This document shows, piece after piece, positions 44,374-53,561 of a stretch of DNA of 62,455 nucleotides (position 1 is the stretch's first letter; each line of letters opens with the position of its first letter). Position numbers and translations under genes: made by a program. The notes under the pieces were generated by a model that did not search any database, was not told the origin of the DNA, and was given only the letters and a program-made list of their open reading frames with translations. This DNA is from Methanobacteriota archaeon (GTDB lineage Archaea; Thermoplasmatota; Poseidoniia; Poseidoniales; Thalassarchaeaceae), in the NCBI GenBank assembly GCA_004195615.1, contig PSPW01000007.1, positions 1 through 62,455 on the forward strand, given 5' to 3'.

Positions 44374-45658
44374 TCATCTCTATTTCGTGAATTTCTTTGG
44401 GACATGATGAAGATAGGATCACTGGACCTTCTTCAGTAATGAGGATGTCATCTTCTATGCGAATTGCGATACCTGAGTACCTTTCTGGAATTTCAACATC
44501 TGTTCTCCAACTACCAAAGTAAAGCCCTGGTTCTACAGTTAGAACCATTCCAGGCTGTAATATTGGCCCTTTGTCATCATCATCCCCTTGCCTACCGCCA
44601 CCAACGTCGTGGACATCTAGGCCTAGGAAATGCCCGGTTCCATGCATGAAGAAGTTCCTATATGGACCATCGAATTTGACTGGATCGCCTATTGCTTCTT
44701 CTAGAGAGCAATCTAAGATACCAAGTTCGATAAGACCAGTGGCAAGAACTTGGGACGTCGCAGTGTGTATAGAAACCCAAGTAGAGTCATTTTGGCATGC
44801 CTCAATCCCAGCAAGTTCGGCCTTGAGGACCAACTCGTAAATTTCCCTTTGAGGATCCGTGAACTTACCATTAACCGGCCATGTCCTAGTGATATCAGAT
44901 GCGTAACCATGTACTTCACATCCAGCATCAACTAGAACTAGTTCTCCATCATTTACTACAGATTTATTTGTATTGTAATGTAAAATAGTGCCATTTTCAC
45001 CACCTCCAACAATTGATGGGTAACTCCATTGGCTCTTGCAATTCATGAAATTCCCCTCTACAGCAGACTGAATCTGCCACTCACCTATGCCGGGGAATGT
45101 TATCTCCATGGCATGAATATGGGCTTCTGATCCTATTCTTGCAGCTTCTTGCATGTGTTCAATCTCTCTGGACGATTTTATTCGCCGCATTGAATCCAGT
45201 ATACCTTTTGGATCAGAAATGTCATCACGATTGATTAACATCTCATCTATAATCCTAGAAACGCCTAGTATAGCAAATATGTTTTGGGAATCAGAAATTT
45301 TTTCTGAAATATATGATTCGACACTTTCGATGGAATCTGTAGCATTTACTGGCCAAGATGTAGCGCCATCTACACCTATTCTTATTCCCTCCCATATCTC
45401 TTTCTTCGTATCACGTGGTGGTACGAAGAGAATGGTTTTCCAGCTACCAGATGTGTTATTGGCAACAAATATGCCTTCTTCCTCCTCCCAGCCACATAAG
45501 TACAGCATGTATGAATTGCCCCTGTAAGGGTAGCCAACATCGTTGGATCGGAATTTTCTGTCATTGGTCGGGATGATTAGTACACTAGATTCGGGCAACT
45601 TTGCAAACAGCCTTTCTTGACGGTTAATGTACTCTGATGTTTTGAAAGGCAGGATCAT
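44354..45658 (-). CDS. pepP: Xaa-Pro aminopeptidase (M24B, PepP)
   Basis: 434 residues. An N-terminal aminopeptidase-P domain (GNSYMLYLCGWEEEEGIF) is followed by the pita-bread catalytic fold. Metal ligands are in LVDAGCEVHGYASDITRTWP (two Asp), MHGTGHFLGLDVHD (His), LTVEPGLYF (Glu) and RIEDDILI (Glu). It removes an N-terminal residue before proline and is cytoplasmic (no signal peptide). It fits a peptide-degrading lifestyle and sits head to tail with mqnC. Confidence 0.94.
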   Translation of the reverse strand: MILPFKTSEYINRQERLFAKLPESSVLIIPTNDRKFRSNDVGYPYRGNSYMLYLCGWEEEEGIFVANNTSGSWKTILFVPPRDTKKEIWEGIRIGVDGATSWPVNATDSIESVESYISEKISDSQNIFAILGVSRIIDEMLINRDDISDPKGILDSMRRIKSSREIEHMQEAARIGSEAHIHAMEITFPGIGEWQIQSAVEGNFMNCKSQWSYPSIVGGGENGTILHYNTNKSVVNDGELVLVDAGCEVHGYASDITRTWPVNGKFTDPQREIYELVLKAELAGIEACQNDSTWVSIHTATSQVLATGLIELGILDCSLEEAIGDPVKFDGPYRNFFMHGTGHFLGLDVHDVGGGRQGDDDDKGPILQPGMVLTVEPGLYFGSWRTDVEIPERYSGIAIRIEDDILITEEGPVILSSSCPKEIHEIEMIVGSGV

Positions 45659-45698
45659 GTATCACCCCTCCGGATTCTGCCTTTTGGTCTTTTTACGA

Positions 45699-47231
45699 CT
45701 AAGCCCATTTAGGAATTTCAGACTCGTTGGTTTGATCCCGGAACTTGACTGCAGAATAGGTCAAAAATACTGCTGATAAAATTAATACAATTATCGGTAG
45801 TGGAAATGTACCATTTGTGTCGATATCCTTAATCAATATTGAAATCATTGACGAGTTCGAGTCATCATCAATCACTTCGATGGTAAGTATGAATTCATCA
45901 TCAACCCCCTCCGGCCAAAAAAACTCCCTAGATGCACCTTCGTAAGTAGGGATGTTATTGACTCTCCAGATATAGCGCAAATTATCTACATCATTTGGCG
46001 TATCAATAGAACCTGATGCATCGATAAGACATGTAGAATCCTTCGGAAGTATGAATTCATCATTATTCGAAATTGGAACGCCATCGATTGACAACCTGAC
46101 AATTGGAGCAATATTCTGAACTTCAATAATTATAGAACTGCGACCAATATTTCCGGCTTGGTCCGTAATGGCCAATTTGATCTCATAGGTTCCCGAACTA
46201 TTAGGATTAATGGAGATGCTTCTCCCATCGCTGTCCACAATAAAATCCGCACCGGACACAGAACCTGCTTCGACTTCAATTACAGACCAAATGTAAGTTA
46301 GACCTTGGATTCCCCAGTTCATATCATACGATGAAGATCCGTCTATCACTACCCCCTCCATTCCTTCCTGAATAGTACTCGGGCCTTCGATAAGTGCCAC
46401 GGGTGCTGTGTTGTCTACCCTGATACTGGTACAGTCATGTGAGATTTCTTGATTCAAAGGATTAGTCGCGTATAATATTAGGTCATACCAACCATCAGAG
46501 AATTGGGCCAAGTCTATCTCGAAAGATAATGGCCCCACAGGGTTTCCATCCATGCTCACTCCAAATGATATCTGAGATGAATTTAGCGTTATTACATCGT
46601 CTGGCATATCAGACATATCCTGACTTGCTACATCTGAGCACTTCACAATTGTTGAGTTCCTGAAGGTGTATTCAAAAATTGGTTCTGCGTGGTGAACGGT
46701 CCTGGAAAGTGCATTTACTATATGCTCTTGGCTGGACCATGTGTCGGTAGATTCTCCATAGATATGGATAGTCGGAGGTAACTGGTGAGTATTAGGGGAA
46801 ATGAAAATAGACATCAATTCTGTATGCGTATTTCCGGAGACATCTATTGCTGTAACGACAATTGTGCATGCGCATGGACCAACAACAAGGGGATTAATTT
46901 CTATGTCAAATGACCACTCGTTCCAGAGACCAGTTTCAGATGCGCTTACTAGATCATCTGTGAAATCGACGTAATGCCTTGTACCCGATGAATCCAGTAA
47001 TTCCCATGTTGCAGAATCCGGAACCGTCTCATCCTGTATTGTGCCGGATACAATTGTACTAGACCCGTCAATCATTTCATAGATATAGGTCCCGTCAGCA
47101 ATTTCAAGTGTAATTTGCGCAGGATAATCATCCCCTCCATCATCTGCAAAAGAGGTTGATTGCAAGATAGTCACTACCAGAAAGGCTGCGATGATGGGCA
47201 ACATGCGGCCTCGAGATATTGCGGTGAACAC
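45699..47231 (-). CDS. Secreted, C-terminally anchored Ig/PKD-like surface protein
   Basis: 510 residues. Signal peptide at 1-29 (MLPIIAAFLVVTILQSTSFA is the core), three to four beta-sandwich domains, and a C-terminal helix (PLPIIVLILSAVFLTYSAV) with a short tail. The domain at about 255-345 has the PKD/CARDB-style pattern IEGPSTIQEGMEGVVIDGSS, the next one VRLSIDGVPISNNDEF. These are typical adhesive or spacer domains of archaeal surface proteins. The start may be ten codons later (MLPII). No catalytic motif. Confidence 0.78.
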   Translation of the reverse strand: MFTAISRGRMLPIIAAFLVVTILQSTSFADDGGDDYPAQITLEIADGTYIYEMIDGSSTIVSGTIQDETVPDSATWELLDSSGTRHYVDFTDDLVSASETGLWNEWSFDIEINPLVVGPCACTIVVTAIDVSGNTHTELMSIFISPNTHQLPPTIHIYGESTDTWSSQEHIVNALSRTVHHAEPIFEYTFRNSTIVKCSDVASQDMSDMPDDVITLNSSQISFGVSMDGNPVGPLSFEIDLAQFSDGWYDLILYATNPLNQEISHDCTSIRVDNTAPVALIEGPSTIQEGMEGVVIDGSSSYDMNWGIQGLTYIWSVIEVEAGSVSGADFIVDSDGRSISINPNSSGTYEIKLAITDQAGNIGRSSIIIEVQNIAPIVRLSIDGVPISNNDEFILPKDSTCLIDASGSIDTPNDVDNLRYIWRVNNIPTYEGASREFFWPEGVDDEFILTIEVIDDDSNSSMISILIKDIDTNGTFPLPIIVLILSAVFLTYSAVKFRDQTNESEIPKWA

Positions 47232-47277
47232 GATAATCGTGCTGAACCAACACTATTCAATGCCATGGGCTTCTGCT

Positions 47278-48330
47278 CTATCTATCTGAGATTCTCATTT
47301 GCCAAACCAGCTCATCTAGCCATAATCTCAGTGTTTCGCGATCGATGTAGTCTTGTCCGGAATTTGCCGATAAAACGCATTCACATGCTGCCGAAGCCAA
47401 TAATGCTGCATCAAATAGAGATAGCCCAGAGCCCAGTGCTGCGGCTAAGGACGTAGCAGCTGCATCATGCATCCCAATCTGTTGGTCGGCTGAAGGAGCC
47501 ATGCATGGTATGTGGATGCTGGCATCTTCTCTTTGATGCAGAATGACACCATGAATTCCACCTAGTACGAGAATTCCGTCCCATGAGTACTCATCCATCA
47601 GTTGCTTTGCAGCATTATCATCATCCAATCCAATCCTTCTAGACAAAAGAGCCATTCCCCTCTTCTCAAATATAACAACCGTCGCCCCTCTACTCTTTTC
47701 CAGACCGGTCAATTTCGGATCCACTATCGCAGGGATTCCCAATTCATTTGCAGCGGATATCAGAGTCTGGGCCCCATCTAGTGTAACGACTCCCTTATCA
47801 TAATCTGAGATAACTAAGGCGCAACTATTGGATATGGAAGAGTGGGCTGATTCTGTAAGAGAGTTAGAAATCTCCAAACTAAGAGTTTTGTTAGGGCCTC
47901 TGTCTGCCTGAAGTAGAAGCTGTCTTCTATCAAGAAGGCTTTCCCTACTGCCGAAGAATCTAATCTTAGTCAATGTCTTTCTATCTGATACTTCCATAAC
48001 ATTATCAAGGCTGATTTTCATATTCTTGAGAGTGGACATAATTGATTCGCCCTCGTTGTCATCCCCAATTGCTGTGTGAAATGAGACCTTCATTCCGAAT
48101 GATGTTAGTCCAATAGCAATGTGAGCCGAAGCACCGGGCGATTCATCGGATCGGATTATCTTCAGCACTGGCACCGGTGCAGTAGAATTCAAATTGTTCG
48201 CGAAACCATGGTGATATCTATCCAGCATGGTATCACCGATTAGAGTGACCTGGGGACCATCTATCGATTCCAGTAAGACCTGCAGTCTCACTAAACTTTC
48301 CTCTCTGAGGGCAGTGGGATCGTTGCTCAT
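47278..48330 (-). CDS. PfkB-family sugar kinase, RfaE/HldE-like
   Basis: 350 residues. It follows the N-terminal kinase part of HldE (D-glycero-beta-D-manno-heptose-7-phosphate kinase): VTLIGDTMLDRYHHG, STAPVPVLKI, ESPGASAHIAIGLTSFG, RKTLTKIRFFGSRESLLDR, ISDYDKGVV, VDPKLTG. The usual catalytic GAGDT loop reads IGMHDAAATSLAAAL; the Asp is kept but the glycines are not, so activity may be altered. No nucleotidyltransferase domain follows. It could act in surface-glycan sugar synthesis. Confidence 0.8.
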   Translation of the reverse strand: MSNDPTALREESLVRLQVLLESIDGPQVTLIGDTMLDRYHHGFANNLNSTAPVPVLKIIRSDESPGASAHIAIGLTSFGMKVSFHTAIGDDNEGESIMSTLKNMKISLDNVMEVSDRKTLTKIRFFGSRESLLDRRQLLLQADRGPNKTLSLEISNSLTESAHSSISNSCALVISDYDKGVVTLDGAQTLISAANELGIPAIVDPKLTGLEKSRGATVVIFEKRGMALLSRRIGLDDDNAAKQLMDEYSWDGILVLGGIHGVILHQREDASIHIPCMAPSADQQIGMHDAAATSLAAALGSGLSLFDAALLASAACECVLSANSGQDYIDRETLRLWLDELVWQMRISDR

Positions 48331-48403
48331 AATGTTCGGGAGGGGGTTCGATGAAATGATATTTGGGGATAGCGTCTAATTTGTTAGCGTCTTGCATTGG
48401 GAC

Positions 48404-49534
48404 ATGAAGTCCGGGGATCGAAGGAGGCTATACGATGGTCCGGCCTATAGCAGGCTTTGGGAGAAGTCTGCAATCGGACTACTGACCGGGGATCAGGGAC
48501 TTCTTCTCACCGATTCAGAAGTGATCTTCTGTAGAGAACATAGAGGTGTTGAGTTCGAAGATATTTTTGACCAGCGATCATTCGCATTATGGCTTTCAGA
48601 ACGAGTTAGATTAAATCGAAATATTCTCAGAGAAGCAGCAGTCCTAGAGGCTCTAAGAGTTCCGGGAAACAAGGTTGTTCTATCGGAAAACTTTGAGCCA
48701 TTGGGTCTTGAAAGCTCAGATTCCTGGGCCATGAGATGGTCTTCCGACAACCACCCCAGCAGAGATTCCCCCGTTTCTGAAATCCTATGGTATGAATCAA
48801 AGGATGTCTTACATGATGCTAACCAGGAACCTGAGAACACATTGGAAAACCTACTCTATTGGTGCGACGAGGTGACTAGGAGGGGGAGGTTGCCAGAAGT
48901 ACTTGTCATTGACGAGGAACAATCAGTAGTCACATATCGCCTCAGTGAAGCTGATCCCAATGGTGATATGAATCAACCAACGGCACAAGTGTTTGAAAGC
49001 ATATCAGAGAAGAGCGCTGAAAGCCTTGGCTGGAATGGTATTTTCATATCCGATGCAATCAATTGGCCGCTTGAGTCAATTGGCATCCCCCTCCACGACG
49101 GAAGACAATTGGATATTACTGAGGCGGAAATCGTCCGATTAATGGGGAAGAATGTACGGTCTACTAGAGAAGTTGAGATTTCAATATCGCATTTATCCAC
49201 AATTAGAGATGATGAAATCGGGTTTCTTTCGGTATCGGCAAGCATACTACTCGATTTGTGGATGAGAGGTTTGAATACCAGATCCGGATTCAAGTATGGA
49301 ACGGCTTGGAGGTGCTATTCGGGAGACATTGGAGAGGGGCATGCTCCGTGGTTGGTAGTCGATCCATCCAAGGAGGGACCTGCAAACTGGGCTGAGGCCT
49401 GTCTATCGTCTAGGCTTGCATCAGGCGTAAACAAGCACTGGCTTTACCCAATACACGATGGGGAAAGATGGAGGTATCTGCAGATCTCACGGCCACCATC
49501 GGATTCCCGATGGAGCAATCCCAAGCGCATCTAG
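48404..49534 (+). CDS. endA: tRNA-splicing endonuclease, fused two-repeat form
   Basis: 376 residues from ATG 48404. The C-terminal ~90 residues are the EndA catalytic domain. RGLNTRSGFKYGTAWRCYSG holds the catalytic Tyr (about Y305), GEGHAPWLVV the His (H313), and SGVNKHWLYPI the Lys (K344); the His-to-Lys spacing of 31 is as in known EndA. The length and an EndA-like N-terminal half (TGDQGLLLTDSEVIF) point to the tandem-repeat type that works as a homodimer. It excises introns at bulge-helix-bulge sites in precursor RNA. The first half appears to lack the triad, as expected for a structural repeat. Confidence 0.85.
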   Translation: MKSGDRRRLYDGPAYSRLWEKSAIGLLTGDQGLLLTDSEVIFCREHRGVEFEDIFDQRSFALWLSERVRLNRNILREAAVLEALRVPGNKVVLSENFEPLGLESSDSWAMRWSSDNHPSRDSPVSEILWYESKDVLHDANQEPENTLENLLYWCDEVTRRGRLPEVLVIDEEQSVVTYRLSEADPNGDMNQPTAQVFESISEKSAESLGWNGIFISDAINWPLESIGIPLHDGRQLDITEAEIVRLMGKNVRSTREVEISISHLSTIRDDEIGFLSVSASILLDLWMRGLNTRSGFKYGTAWRCYSGDIGEGHAPWLVVDPSKEGPANWAEACLSSRLASGVNKHWLYPIHDGERWRYLQISRPPSDSRWSNPKRI

Positions 49535-49541
49535 ATGAGTC

Positions 49542-49700
49542 CTAGCTTGGTGGAATCCAATCGGAATAGGCTATGTGGGCTGGATGGATATTCTTCCCCG
49601 CGTTGAATTCAATAATCCTCTCGGCTAGCCATTGGAACCACTCAAAATCACTCTCAACTCTCGATTGTTCCCTACTCTGGCTTAGAGACTTTTCCGACAA
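49542..49700 (-). CDS. 52-residue ORF after the M6 protease gene
   Basis: Starts at a TTG two bases after the protease stop codon (TAA 49705-49703) and ends eight bases from the endA stop. It reads MSEKSLSQSREQSRVESDFE then WFQWLAERIIEFN and ends HIAYSDWIPPS. The sequence is Trp- and charge-rich, with a likely amphipathic helix in the middle, and uses normal codons. Tight coupling and protein-like composition suggest a real small gene; no family recognised. Confidence 0.5.
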   Translation of the reverse strand: MSEKSLSQSREQSRVESDFEWFQWLAERIIEFNAGKNIHPAHIAYSDWIPPS

Positions 49701-49702
49701 AA

Positions 49703-51667
49703 TTACAGATCTGGTGACTCTTTCCTATTTCCTGTAGCTATTGACAGGGCCAAGAGCACAAGAACAGTTGAGATTGCATTCGAAGGAATTGCTAGCCAAT
49801 TTAGGGGCCCGAATGGAAGATCTCCTTCAGAGTTTAGCACGATTGGTATTCTTTGCTCGATATTGTTTGAATCTACTATGACCAGCTCGCCCCTTGCTAC
49901 CATTCTTGGTTCAAGCAGTCCAGCCGGCTCAATATTCAATATTATTGGGTCCCCAGGATAGAATTGTCCAGATGTCGGGGAATCAGAAATTCGTCCTGCT
50001 GGACCTTCAACTGTGATCGTGTAAATTCGAGGACCATTGCCTTCAGTATCAGGGAACATCCTCACGGTTGATGGTTCATCCCATGCAACCGTAGATTCCA
50101 AAGTATCGCTGGTGAATCTGTGGTTAACAACACGCCATTCGAGAGAGACTCTGGTCATGGGTCGATCGTGGCAACCTATTGTTCCCGAAATAGTGCCTTT
50201 CCTTGGTGATGAGTCGGATAATTCTAGTATTGGAATCGGGTTCGAATCATTTGTGGATGGAATCAATAAATCACCTGTAGTAGATAATTGAGACACAATC
50301 TGACAACCCGAATCGGTAATTACCTCTCCGTAAACAGACTCATTTGGCAGTAAAACGATTGGATTTCTTGGCATCGATACTATTGCATTTGCATCACCTA
50401 CGAAGTCATATTCTAACGTTGCCGAATCATTTCCAACTGATGTGATGGTGATCGTCCATGGGGCTAATCGACCATGATTGTCCCAGATCTGCTTTCCAGT
50501 GTGGCCGAATCTATCGCCAACGGTGAACGTATCCCCTGCGGATCCATAGTCTCTCGCTCTCAGTAATGCATCGTTGCCATCTGCTTCGATGATCTTTACC
50601 CATGGCTTAAGTGGGTCGGTATTGACAAGGTTTGAGTCAATATCGCCGAATCCGAGATCCTGCTGTTCCACCAATATTCCATGTCCTGGCAATCCACTGT
50701 CAAACCCAACATCTGACCTTAGTGAAACCCAAATGTACTCTCCTTGGGCAATTTCAATCTTCAGTGGCGACCCACCTTGGGAAACAGGGTGCAAAGTGAA
50801 GTTTCCATCTAGATGAAGACTTGGTAGAATTGGGCTGACTGCCCCAATAAGATCCAAAGTAGAAGAAGACGGCAGCGATGGCCTGGCGCCGTCTCCAATC
50901 CAGTTTCCACTAGCCATAATGTCCCAGTCACCAAGCCCATACCAGCTATTCGTCGGAGACTCGCTATGTACGTCATAGAGGTCGACTGCTCCCATTTGAT
51001 GGAGCATCTCATGGATCGTAACACCGAGGCCTCCGTGCACTGATGCCATGGTGTAGTGCTCAAACCTGTAGTCACCAATGACAACCGGATCGTGAAATAG
51101 TGAGAAATGACTCCAGATTGTGCTAGATGGACCACCCTCTTCCTGGGGCTGACCAGAATGTAGTATTAGGAGTCGGTCGACCACATAATCTCCATCCAGA
51201 TCCCATCGGGAAGGGTCCTGGTCCTGCAATAATCCCATTATAGCCTGAGTTGCAAGCTCCCTAGCACCTTCTGAATCACTACCAGAATCCCTCTCTAAAT
51301 CAGAATCCTCTCCCCAGTACGACTCATCATATTGAGACTCCCAGACTCCTTCTACTATGGTTGGATCTAGTTGTGACAGGCCACCACTCATTTCTGAGAT
51401 ATACTGCTGGGCTGACAAGTCTCCATCAAAGAGATCACCTAGCAGAGAATTCGGGAATGGCTTTCCGGGGAAGCTGATGCGAAGTACGGGCCATTTCTCC
51501 TCCATAGAGAGCCCTACCATCTCATAATCCACATGTTCTTGATCCCCAACTGTAGATGCTATTGCTTCATTTACCTTGGATGAGTTCATGGATACGAATA
51601 CGGAGCTGACTAACAAAATGACTGTTACAACAACTCTGAGATAATGTGTTGATGATAGTTTGCCCAC
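49703..51667 (-). CDS. Secreted M6-family metalloprotease
   Basis: 654 residues from GTG. N-terminal signal/anchor (about 10-27), then a zinc protease domain with TIHEMLHQMGAVDLYD (HExxH) and the following GDWDIMASGNWIG, as in immune-inhibitor-A/M6 peptidases. After that come beta-rich domains and a C-terminal helix (STVLVLLALSIATGN) with a short basic tail. It probably degrades proteins at the cell surface. It is preceded by tatC on the same strand, so Tat export is possible, but the N-terminus lacks a clear twin-arginine motif. Confidence 0.87.
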   Translation of the reverse strand: MGKLSSTHYLRVVVTVILLVSSVFVSMNSSKVNEAIASTVGDQEHVDYEMVGLSMEEKWPVLRISFPGKPFPNSLLGDLFDGDLSAQQYISEMSGGLSQLDPTIVEGVWESQYDESYWGEDSDLERDSGSDSEGARELATQAIMGLLQDQDPSRWDLDGDYVVDRLLILHSGQPQEEGGPSSTIWSHFSLFHDPVVIGDYRFEHYTMASVHGGLGVTIHEMLHQMGAVDLYDVHSESPTNSWYGLGDWDIMASGNWIGDGARPSLPSSSTLDLIGAVSPILPSLHLDGNFTLHPVSQGGSPLKIEIAQGEYIWVSLRSDVGFDSGLPGHGILVEQQDLGFGDIDSNLVNTDPLKPWVKIIEADGNDALLRARDYGSAGDTFTVGDRFGHTGKQIWDNHGRLAPWTITITSVGNDSATLEYDFVGDANAIVSMPRNPIVLLPNESVYGEVITDSGCQIVSQLSTTGDLLIPSTNDSNPIPILELSDSSPRKGTISGTIGCHDRPMTRVSLEWRVVNHRFTSDTLESTVAWDEPSTVRMFPDTEGNGPRIYTITVEGPAGRISDSPTSGQFYPGDPIILNIEPAGLLEPRMVARGELVIVDSNNIEQRIPIVLNSEGDLPFGPLNWLAIPSNAISTVLVLLALSIATGNRKESPDL

Positions 51668-51711
51668 GGCATTAGGCCAATAGCACAGCCTTTCAAGTCA
51701 ATGCCAAACTG

Positions 51712-52485
51712 CTAGATAGTTGAGTCATTATTTCCATAGGGGCTCCATAGCGACATCTTCACAGGTGCTGTTTGTGAAATCACATCCGCGAGGAGAGCCA
51801 TCATAATGGCGATTATCAATTTCAGACCATCGTATTCGACTGGTAGAGTTAGTATTATGATGCCTGAAGAAATAGTCAGCAATCTGTTCCTGAATCTGGT
51901 CTTTCCGGATGATACCATTCCGAATATCCTTGACAGGGAAAGGGTGATTGTTGTAATTGACCATACCACCATGACCCAAGTGACCCCCAAACCGAGAGAC
52001 AAAATTGAAGCAGCGTCGTATCGAACGAGAATCCCTTCTGGGGTACCAGAAATTCTAGAGAAATCAATTAGTGCTGGAATACCAAATGCCCAAATAATGA
52101 TTATTGAAACCGGCACAACCGTAGTCGTAAGGATTAGCACCGCTGTGAGCCAATTCCTCTCTCTAGGGAATAGACCCGATTTAGCGAAATTGTAAGTCAT
52201 AACTGAAACCATTGGCAGCATTGTTAACATCGAAAGTAGAATTACGACGCTCCAACGCATCTGAATCCAGTCAAATGGCCCATAAACGGATAAATTCTCG
52301 TTGTTCGGACCAATTGGCAAGGGGACTATCTCCAACCACATAGATACAACCTGATTGGCAGTGAATGACCAGAAGATGCATAGTAGTAACATCACAAATG
52401 CAGCTTTTCTGGCAATTGAGTTGAGTTCCTCCAAATGTACAACAAATCGTCCAGGATCCACCTTAGGGTTATGATCTGGGGTCAC
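51712..52485 (-). CDS. tatC: TatC-like twin-arginine translocase subunit
   Basis: 257 residues, six hydrophobic segments. The cytoplasmic N-terminus has VVHLEELNSIARKAAFV, matching the HLxELRxR motif that contacts the signal peptide, and KSGLFPRERN matches the conserved loop between helices 2 and 3. Divergent at other positions but the topology fits. It exports folded proteins with twin-Arg signals. Its start overlaps the Reeler-like gene by ATGA (52482-52485). No TatA gene is visible here. Confidence 0.82.
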   Translation of the reverse strand: MTPDHNPKVDPGRFVVHLEELNSIARKAAFVMLLLCIFWSFTANQVVSMWLEIVPLPIGPNNENLSVYGPFDWIQMRWSVVILLSMLTMLPMVSVMTYNFAKSGLFPRERNWLTAVLILTTTVVPVSIIIIWAFGIPALIDFSRISGTPEGILVRYDAASILSLGLGVTWVMVVWSITTITLSLSRIFGMVSSGKTRFRNRLLTISSGIIILTLPVEYDGLKLIIAIMMALLADVISQTAPVKMSLWSPYGNNDSTI

Positions 52486-53504
52486 ATTACATCCTTCACT
52501 TCGGGTTTCGATCTAGCTGCAAGGATAGTTCGGTATACCCCGTAAGCCGCCCATGCACTGATGAAGAATGCAGTTCCAGTAACGAAATCAGTGAAATCGA
52601 CGCCTTGGAAGGTGATTGAGTTCTCTGAATTTGCCCAACCAACCGCGAAATAGAATGAAAGTGCGCATACAACGGCCCTGCGAAAGCTCTGAGGGTATGC
52701 CAGCTCACTAGCTAGGAACTCAGGCCCATCTTCGTATTTCCTCTCAAGAATCTCCTTCTGCAGAACGGCTCCGATGATTAGTGCAGTCAAACTTGTCCAG
52801 AAGAAAAGATTCCCCTGAGAGAAAACCCTGTGAGACAGTGCATCTTGTCTTTCTTGCTCGAGTTGTTCTTCAGACACCTCAATGAGGAACAGAGAGTCGT
52901 AGGTTCCGACGGAAATGGTCCTTGTCTCCAAAGTAGAACCGCTCTCGTCAGTAGTAATGGTCCCGGGGGGGTTTATCGAGAAGGATAGGAGGTTCCAGTA
53001 ATCCATGTCGTCAGGTATTCCAGCACCATCGACAGAATTGCCAGCAAGCCAGAATTGTACCGCTCCGACGTCTTCGCTGGGAGACATCCAATTAATCGTC
53101 CAAATCCCTTCCAGACTTGGATCCGAGTGAGAGACGTCATCTGAGCGACCCTCAGCATAACGAATCTCTTCACTCTCGTCCCATGAGAAGTTTCCAATCG
53201 AGTCAGAGGATATCAGGAATCCTGCATGGGTATTTCCATCTGCTCCTGAGAGGGTGAGGGAGTCGGCCACACGTATGGTCAGTTGGTACTCCTCTGACGT
53301 ATCGTACATCAGGGGGACGCCAGTGACCATTACCACTGCCCTATCTGATGGTGCGCCATTATTGTGGCAAGTGCATCCATACTTCACGGTTAGGTCGTCA
53401 TTGGAATTGGATGCAGTAGGACCCTTGCTCATTCCCAAGGCTGGAAGTGATACTGCGACGACTACAACAAGACATGCCAAGACCCTTCTGGTATTCACTC
53501 GCAC
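52482..53504 (-). CDS. Reeler-like exported protein with CxCH site and C-terminal membrane helices
   Basis: 340 residues. Signal peptide (1-25), then VKYGCTCHNNGAPSDRAVVM and a beta-sandwich resembling Reeler/DOMON-like domains (EYQLTIRVADSLTLSGADGN, HAGFLIS, IWTINWMSPSEDVGAVQFWL). Three hydrophobic segments follow at about 235-250, 280-295 and 305-325. Proteins of this layout in other organisms have CxxCH haem sites; here only one residue separates the Cys (C-T-C-H), so covalent haem is doubtful. It lies between pntB and tatC on one transcript. Confidence 0.65.
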   Translation of the reverse strand: MRVNTRRVLACLVVVVAVSLPALGMSKGPTASNSNDDLTVKYGCTCHNNGAPSDRAVVMVTGVPLMYDTSEEYQLTIRVADSLTLSGADGNTHAGFLISSDSIGNFSWDESEEIRYAEGRSDDVSHSDPSLEGIWTINWMSPSEDVGAVQFWLAGNSVDGAGIPDDMDYWNLLSFSINPPGTITTDESGSTLETRTISVGTYDSLFLIEVSEEQLEQERQDALSHRVFSQGNLFFWTSLTALIIGAVLQKEILERKYEDGPEFLASELAYPQSFRRAVVCALSFYFAVGWANSENSITFQGVDFTDFVTGTAFFISAWAAYGVYRTILAARSKPEVKDVM

Positions 53505-53561
53505 GATATCACCAATCCTTTCTCGAAGTCGATATCAAATAACGGTTGGGGGGACTTAACC

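Noticed and set aside
53364-53375. c-type haem site in the Reeler-like protein
   Set aside because: The motif is C-T-C-H with only one residue between the cysteines, not CxxCH, so covalent haem cannot be claimed.
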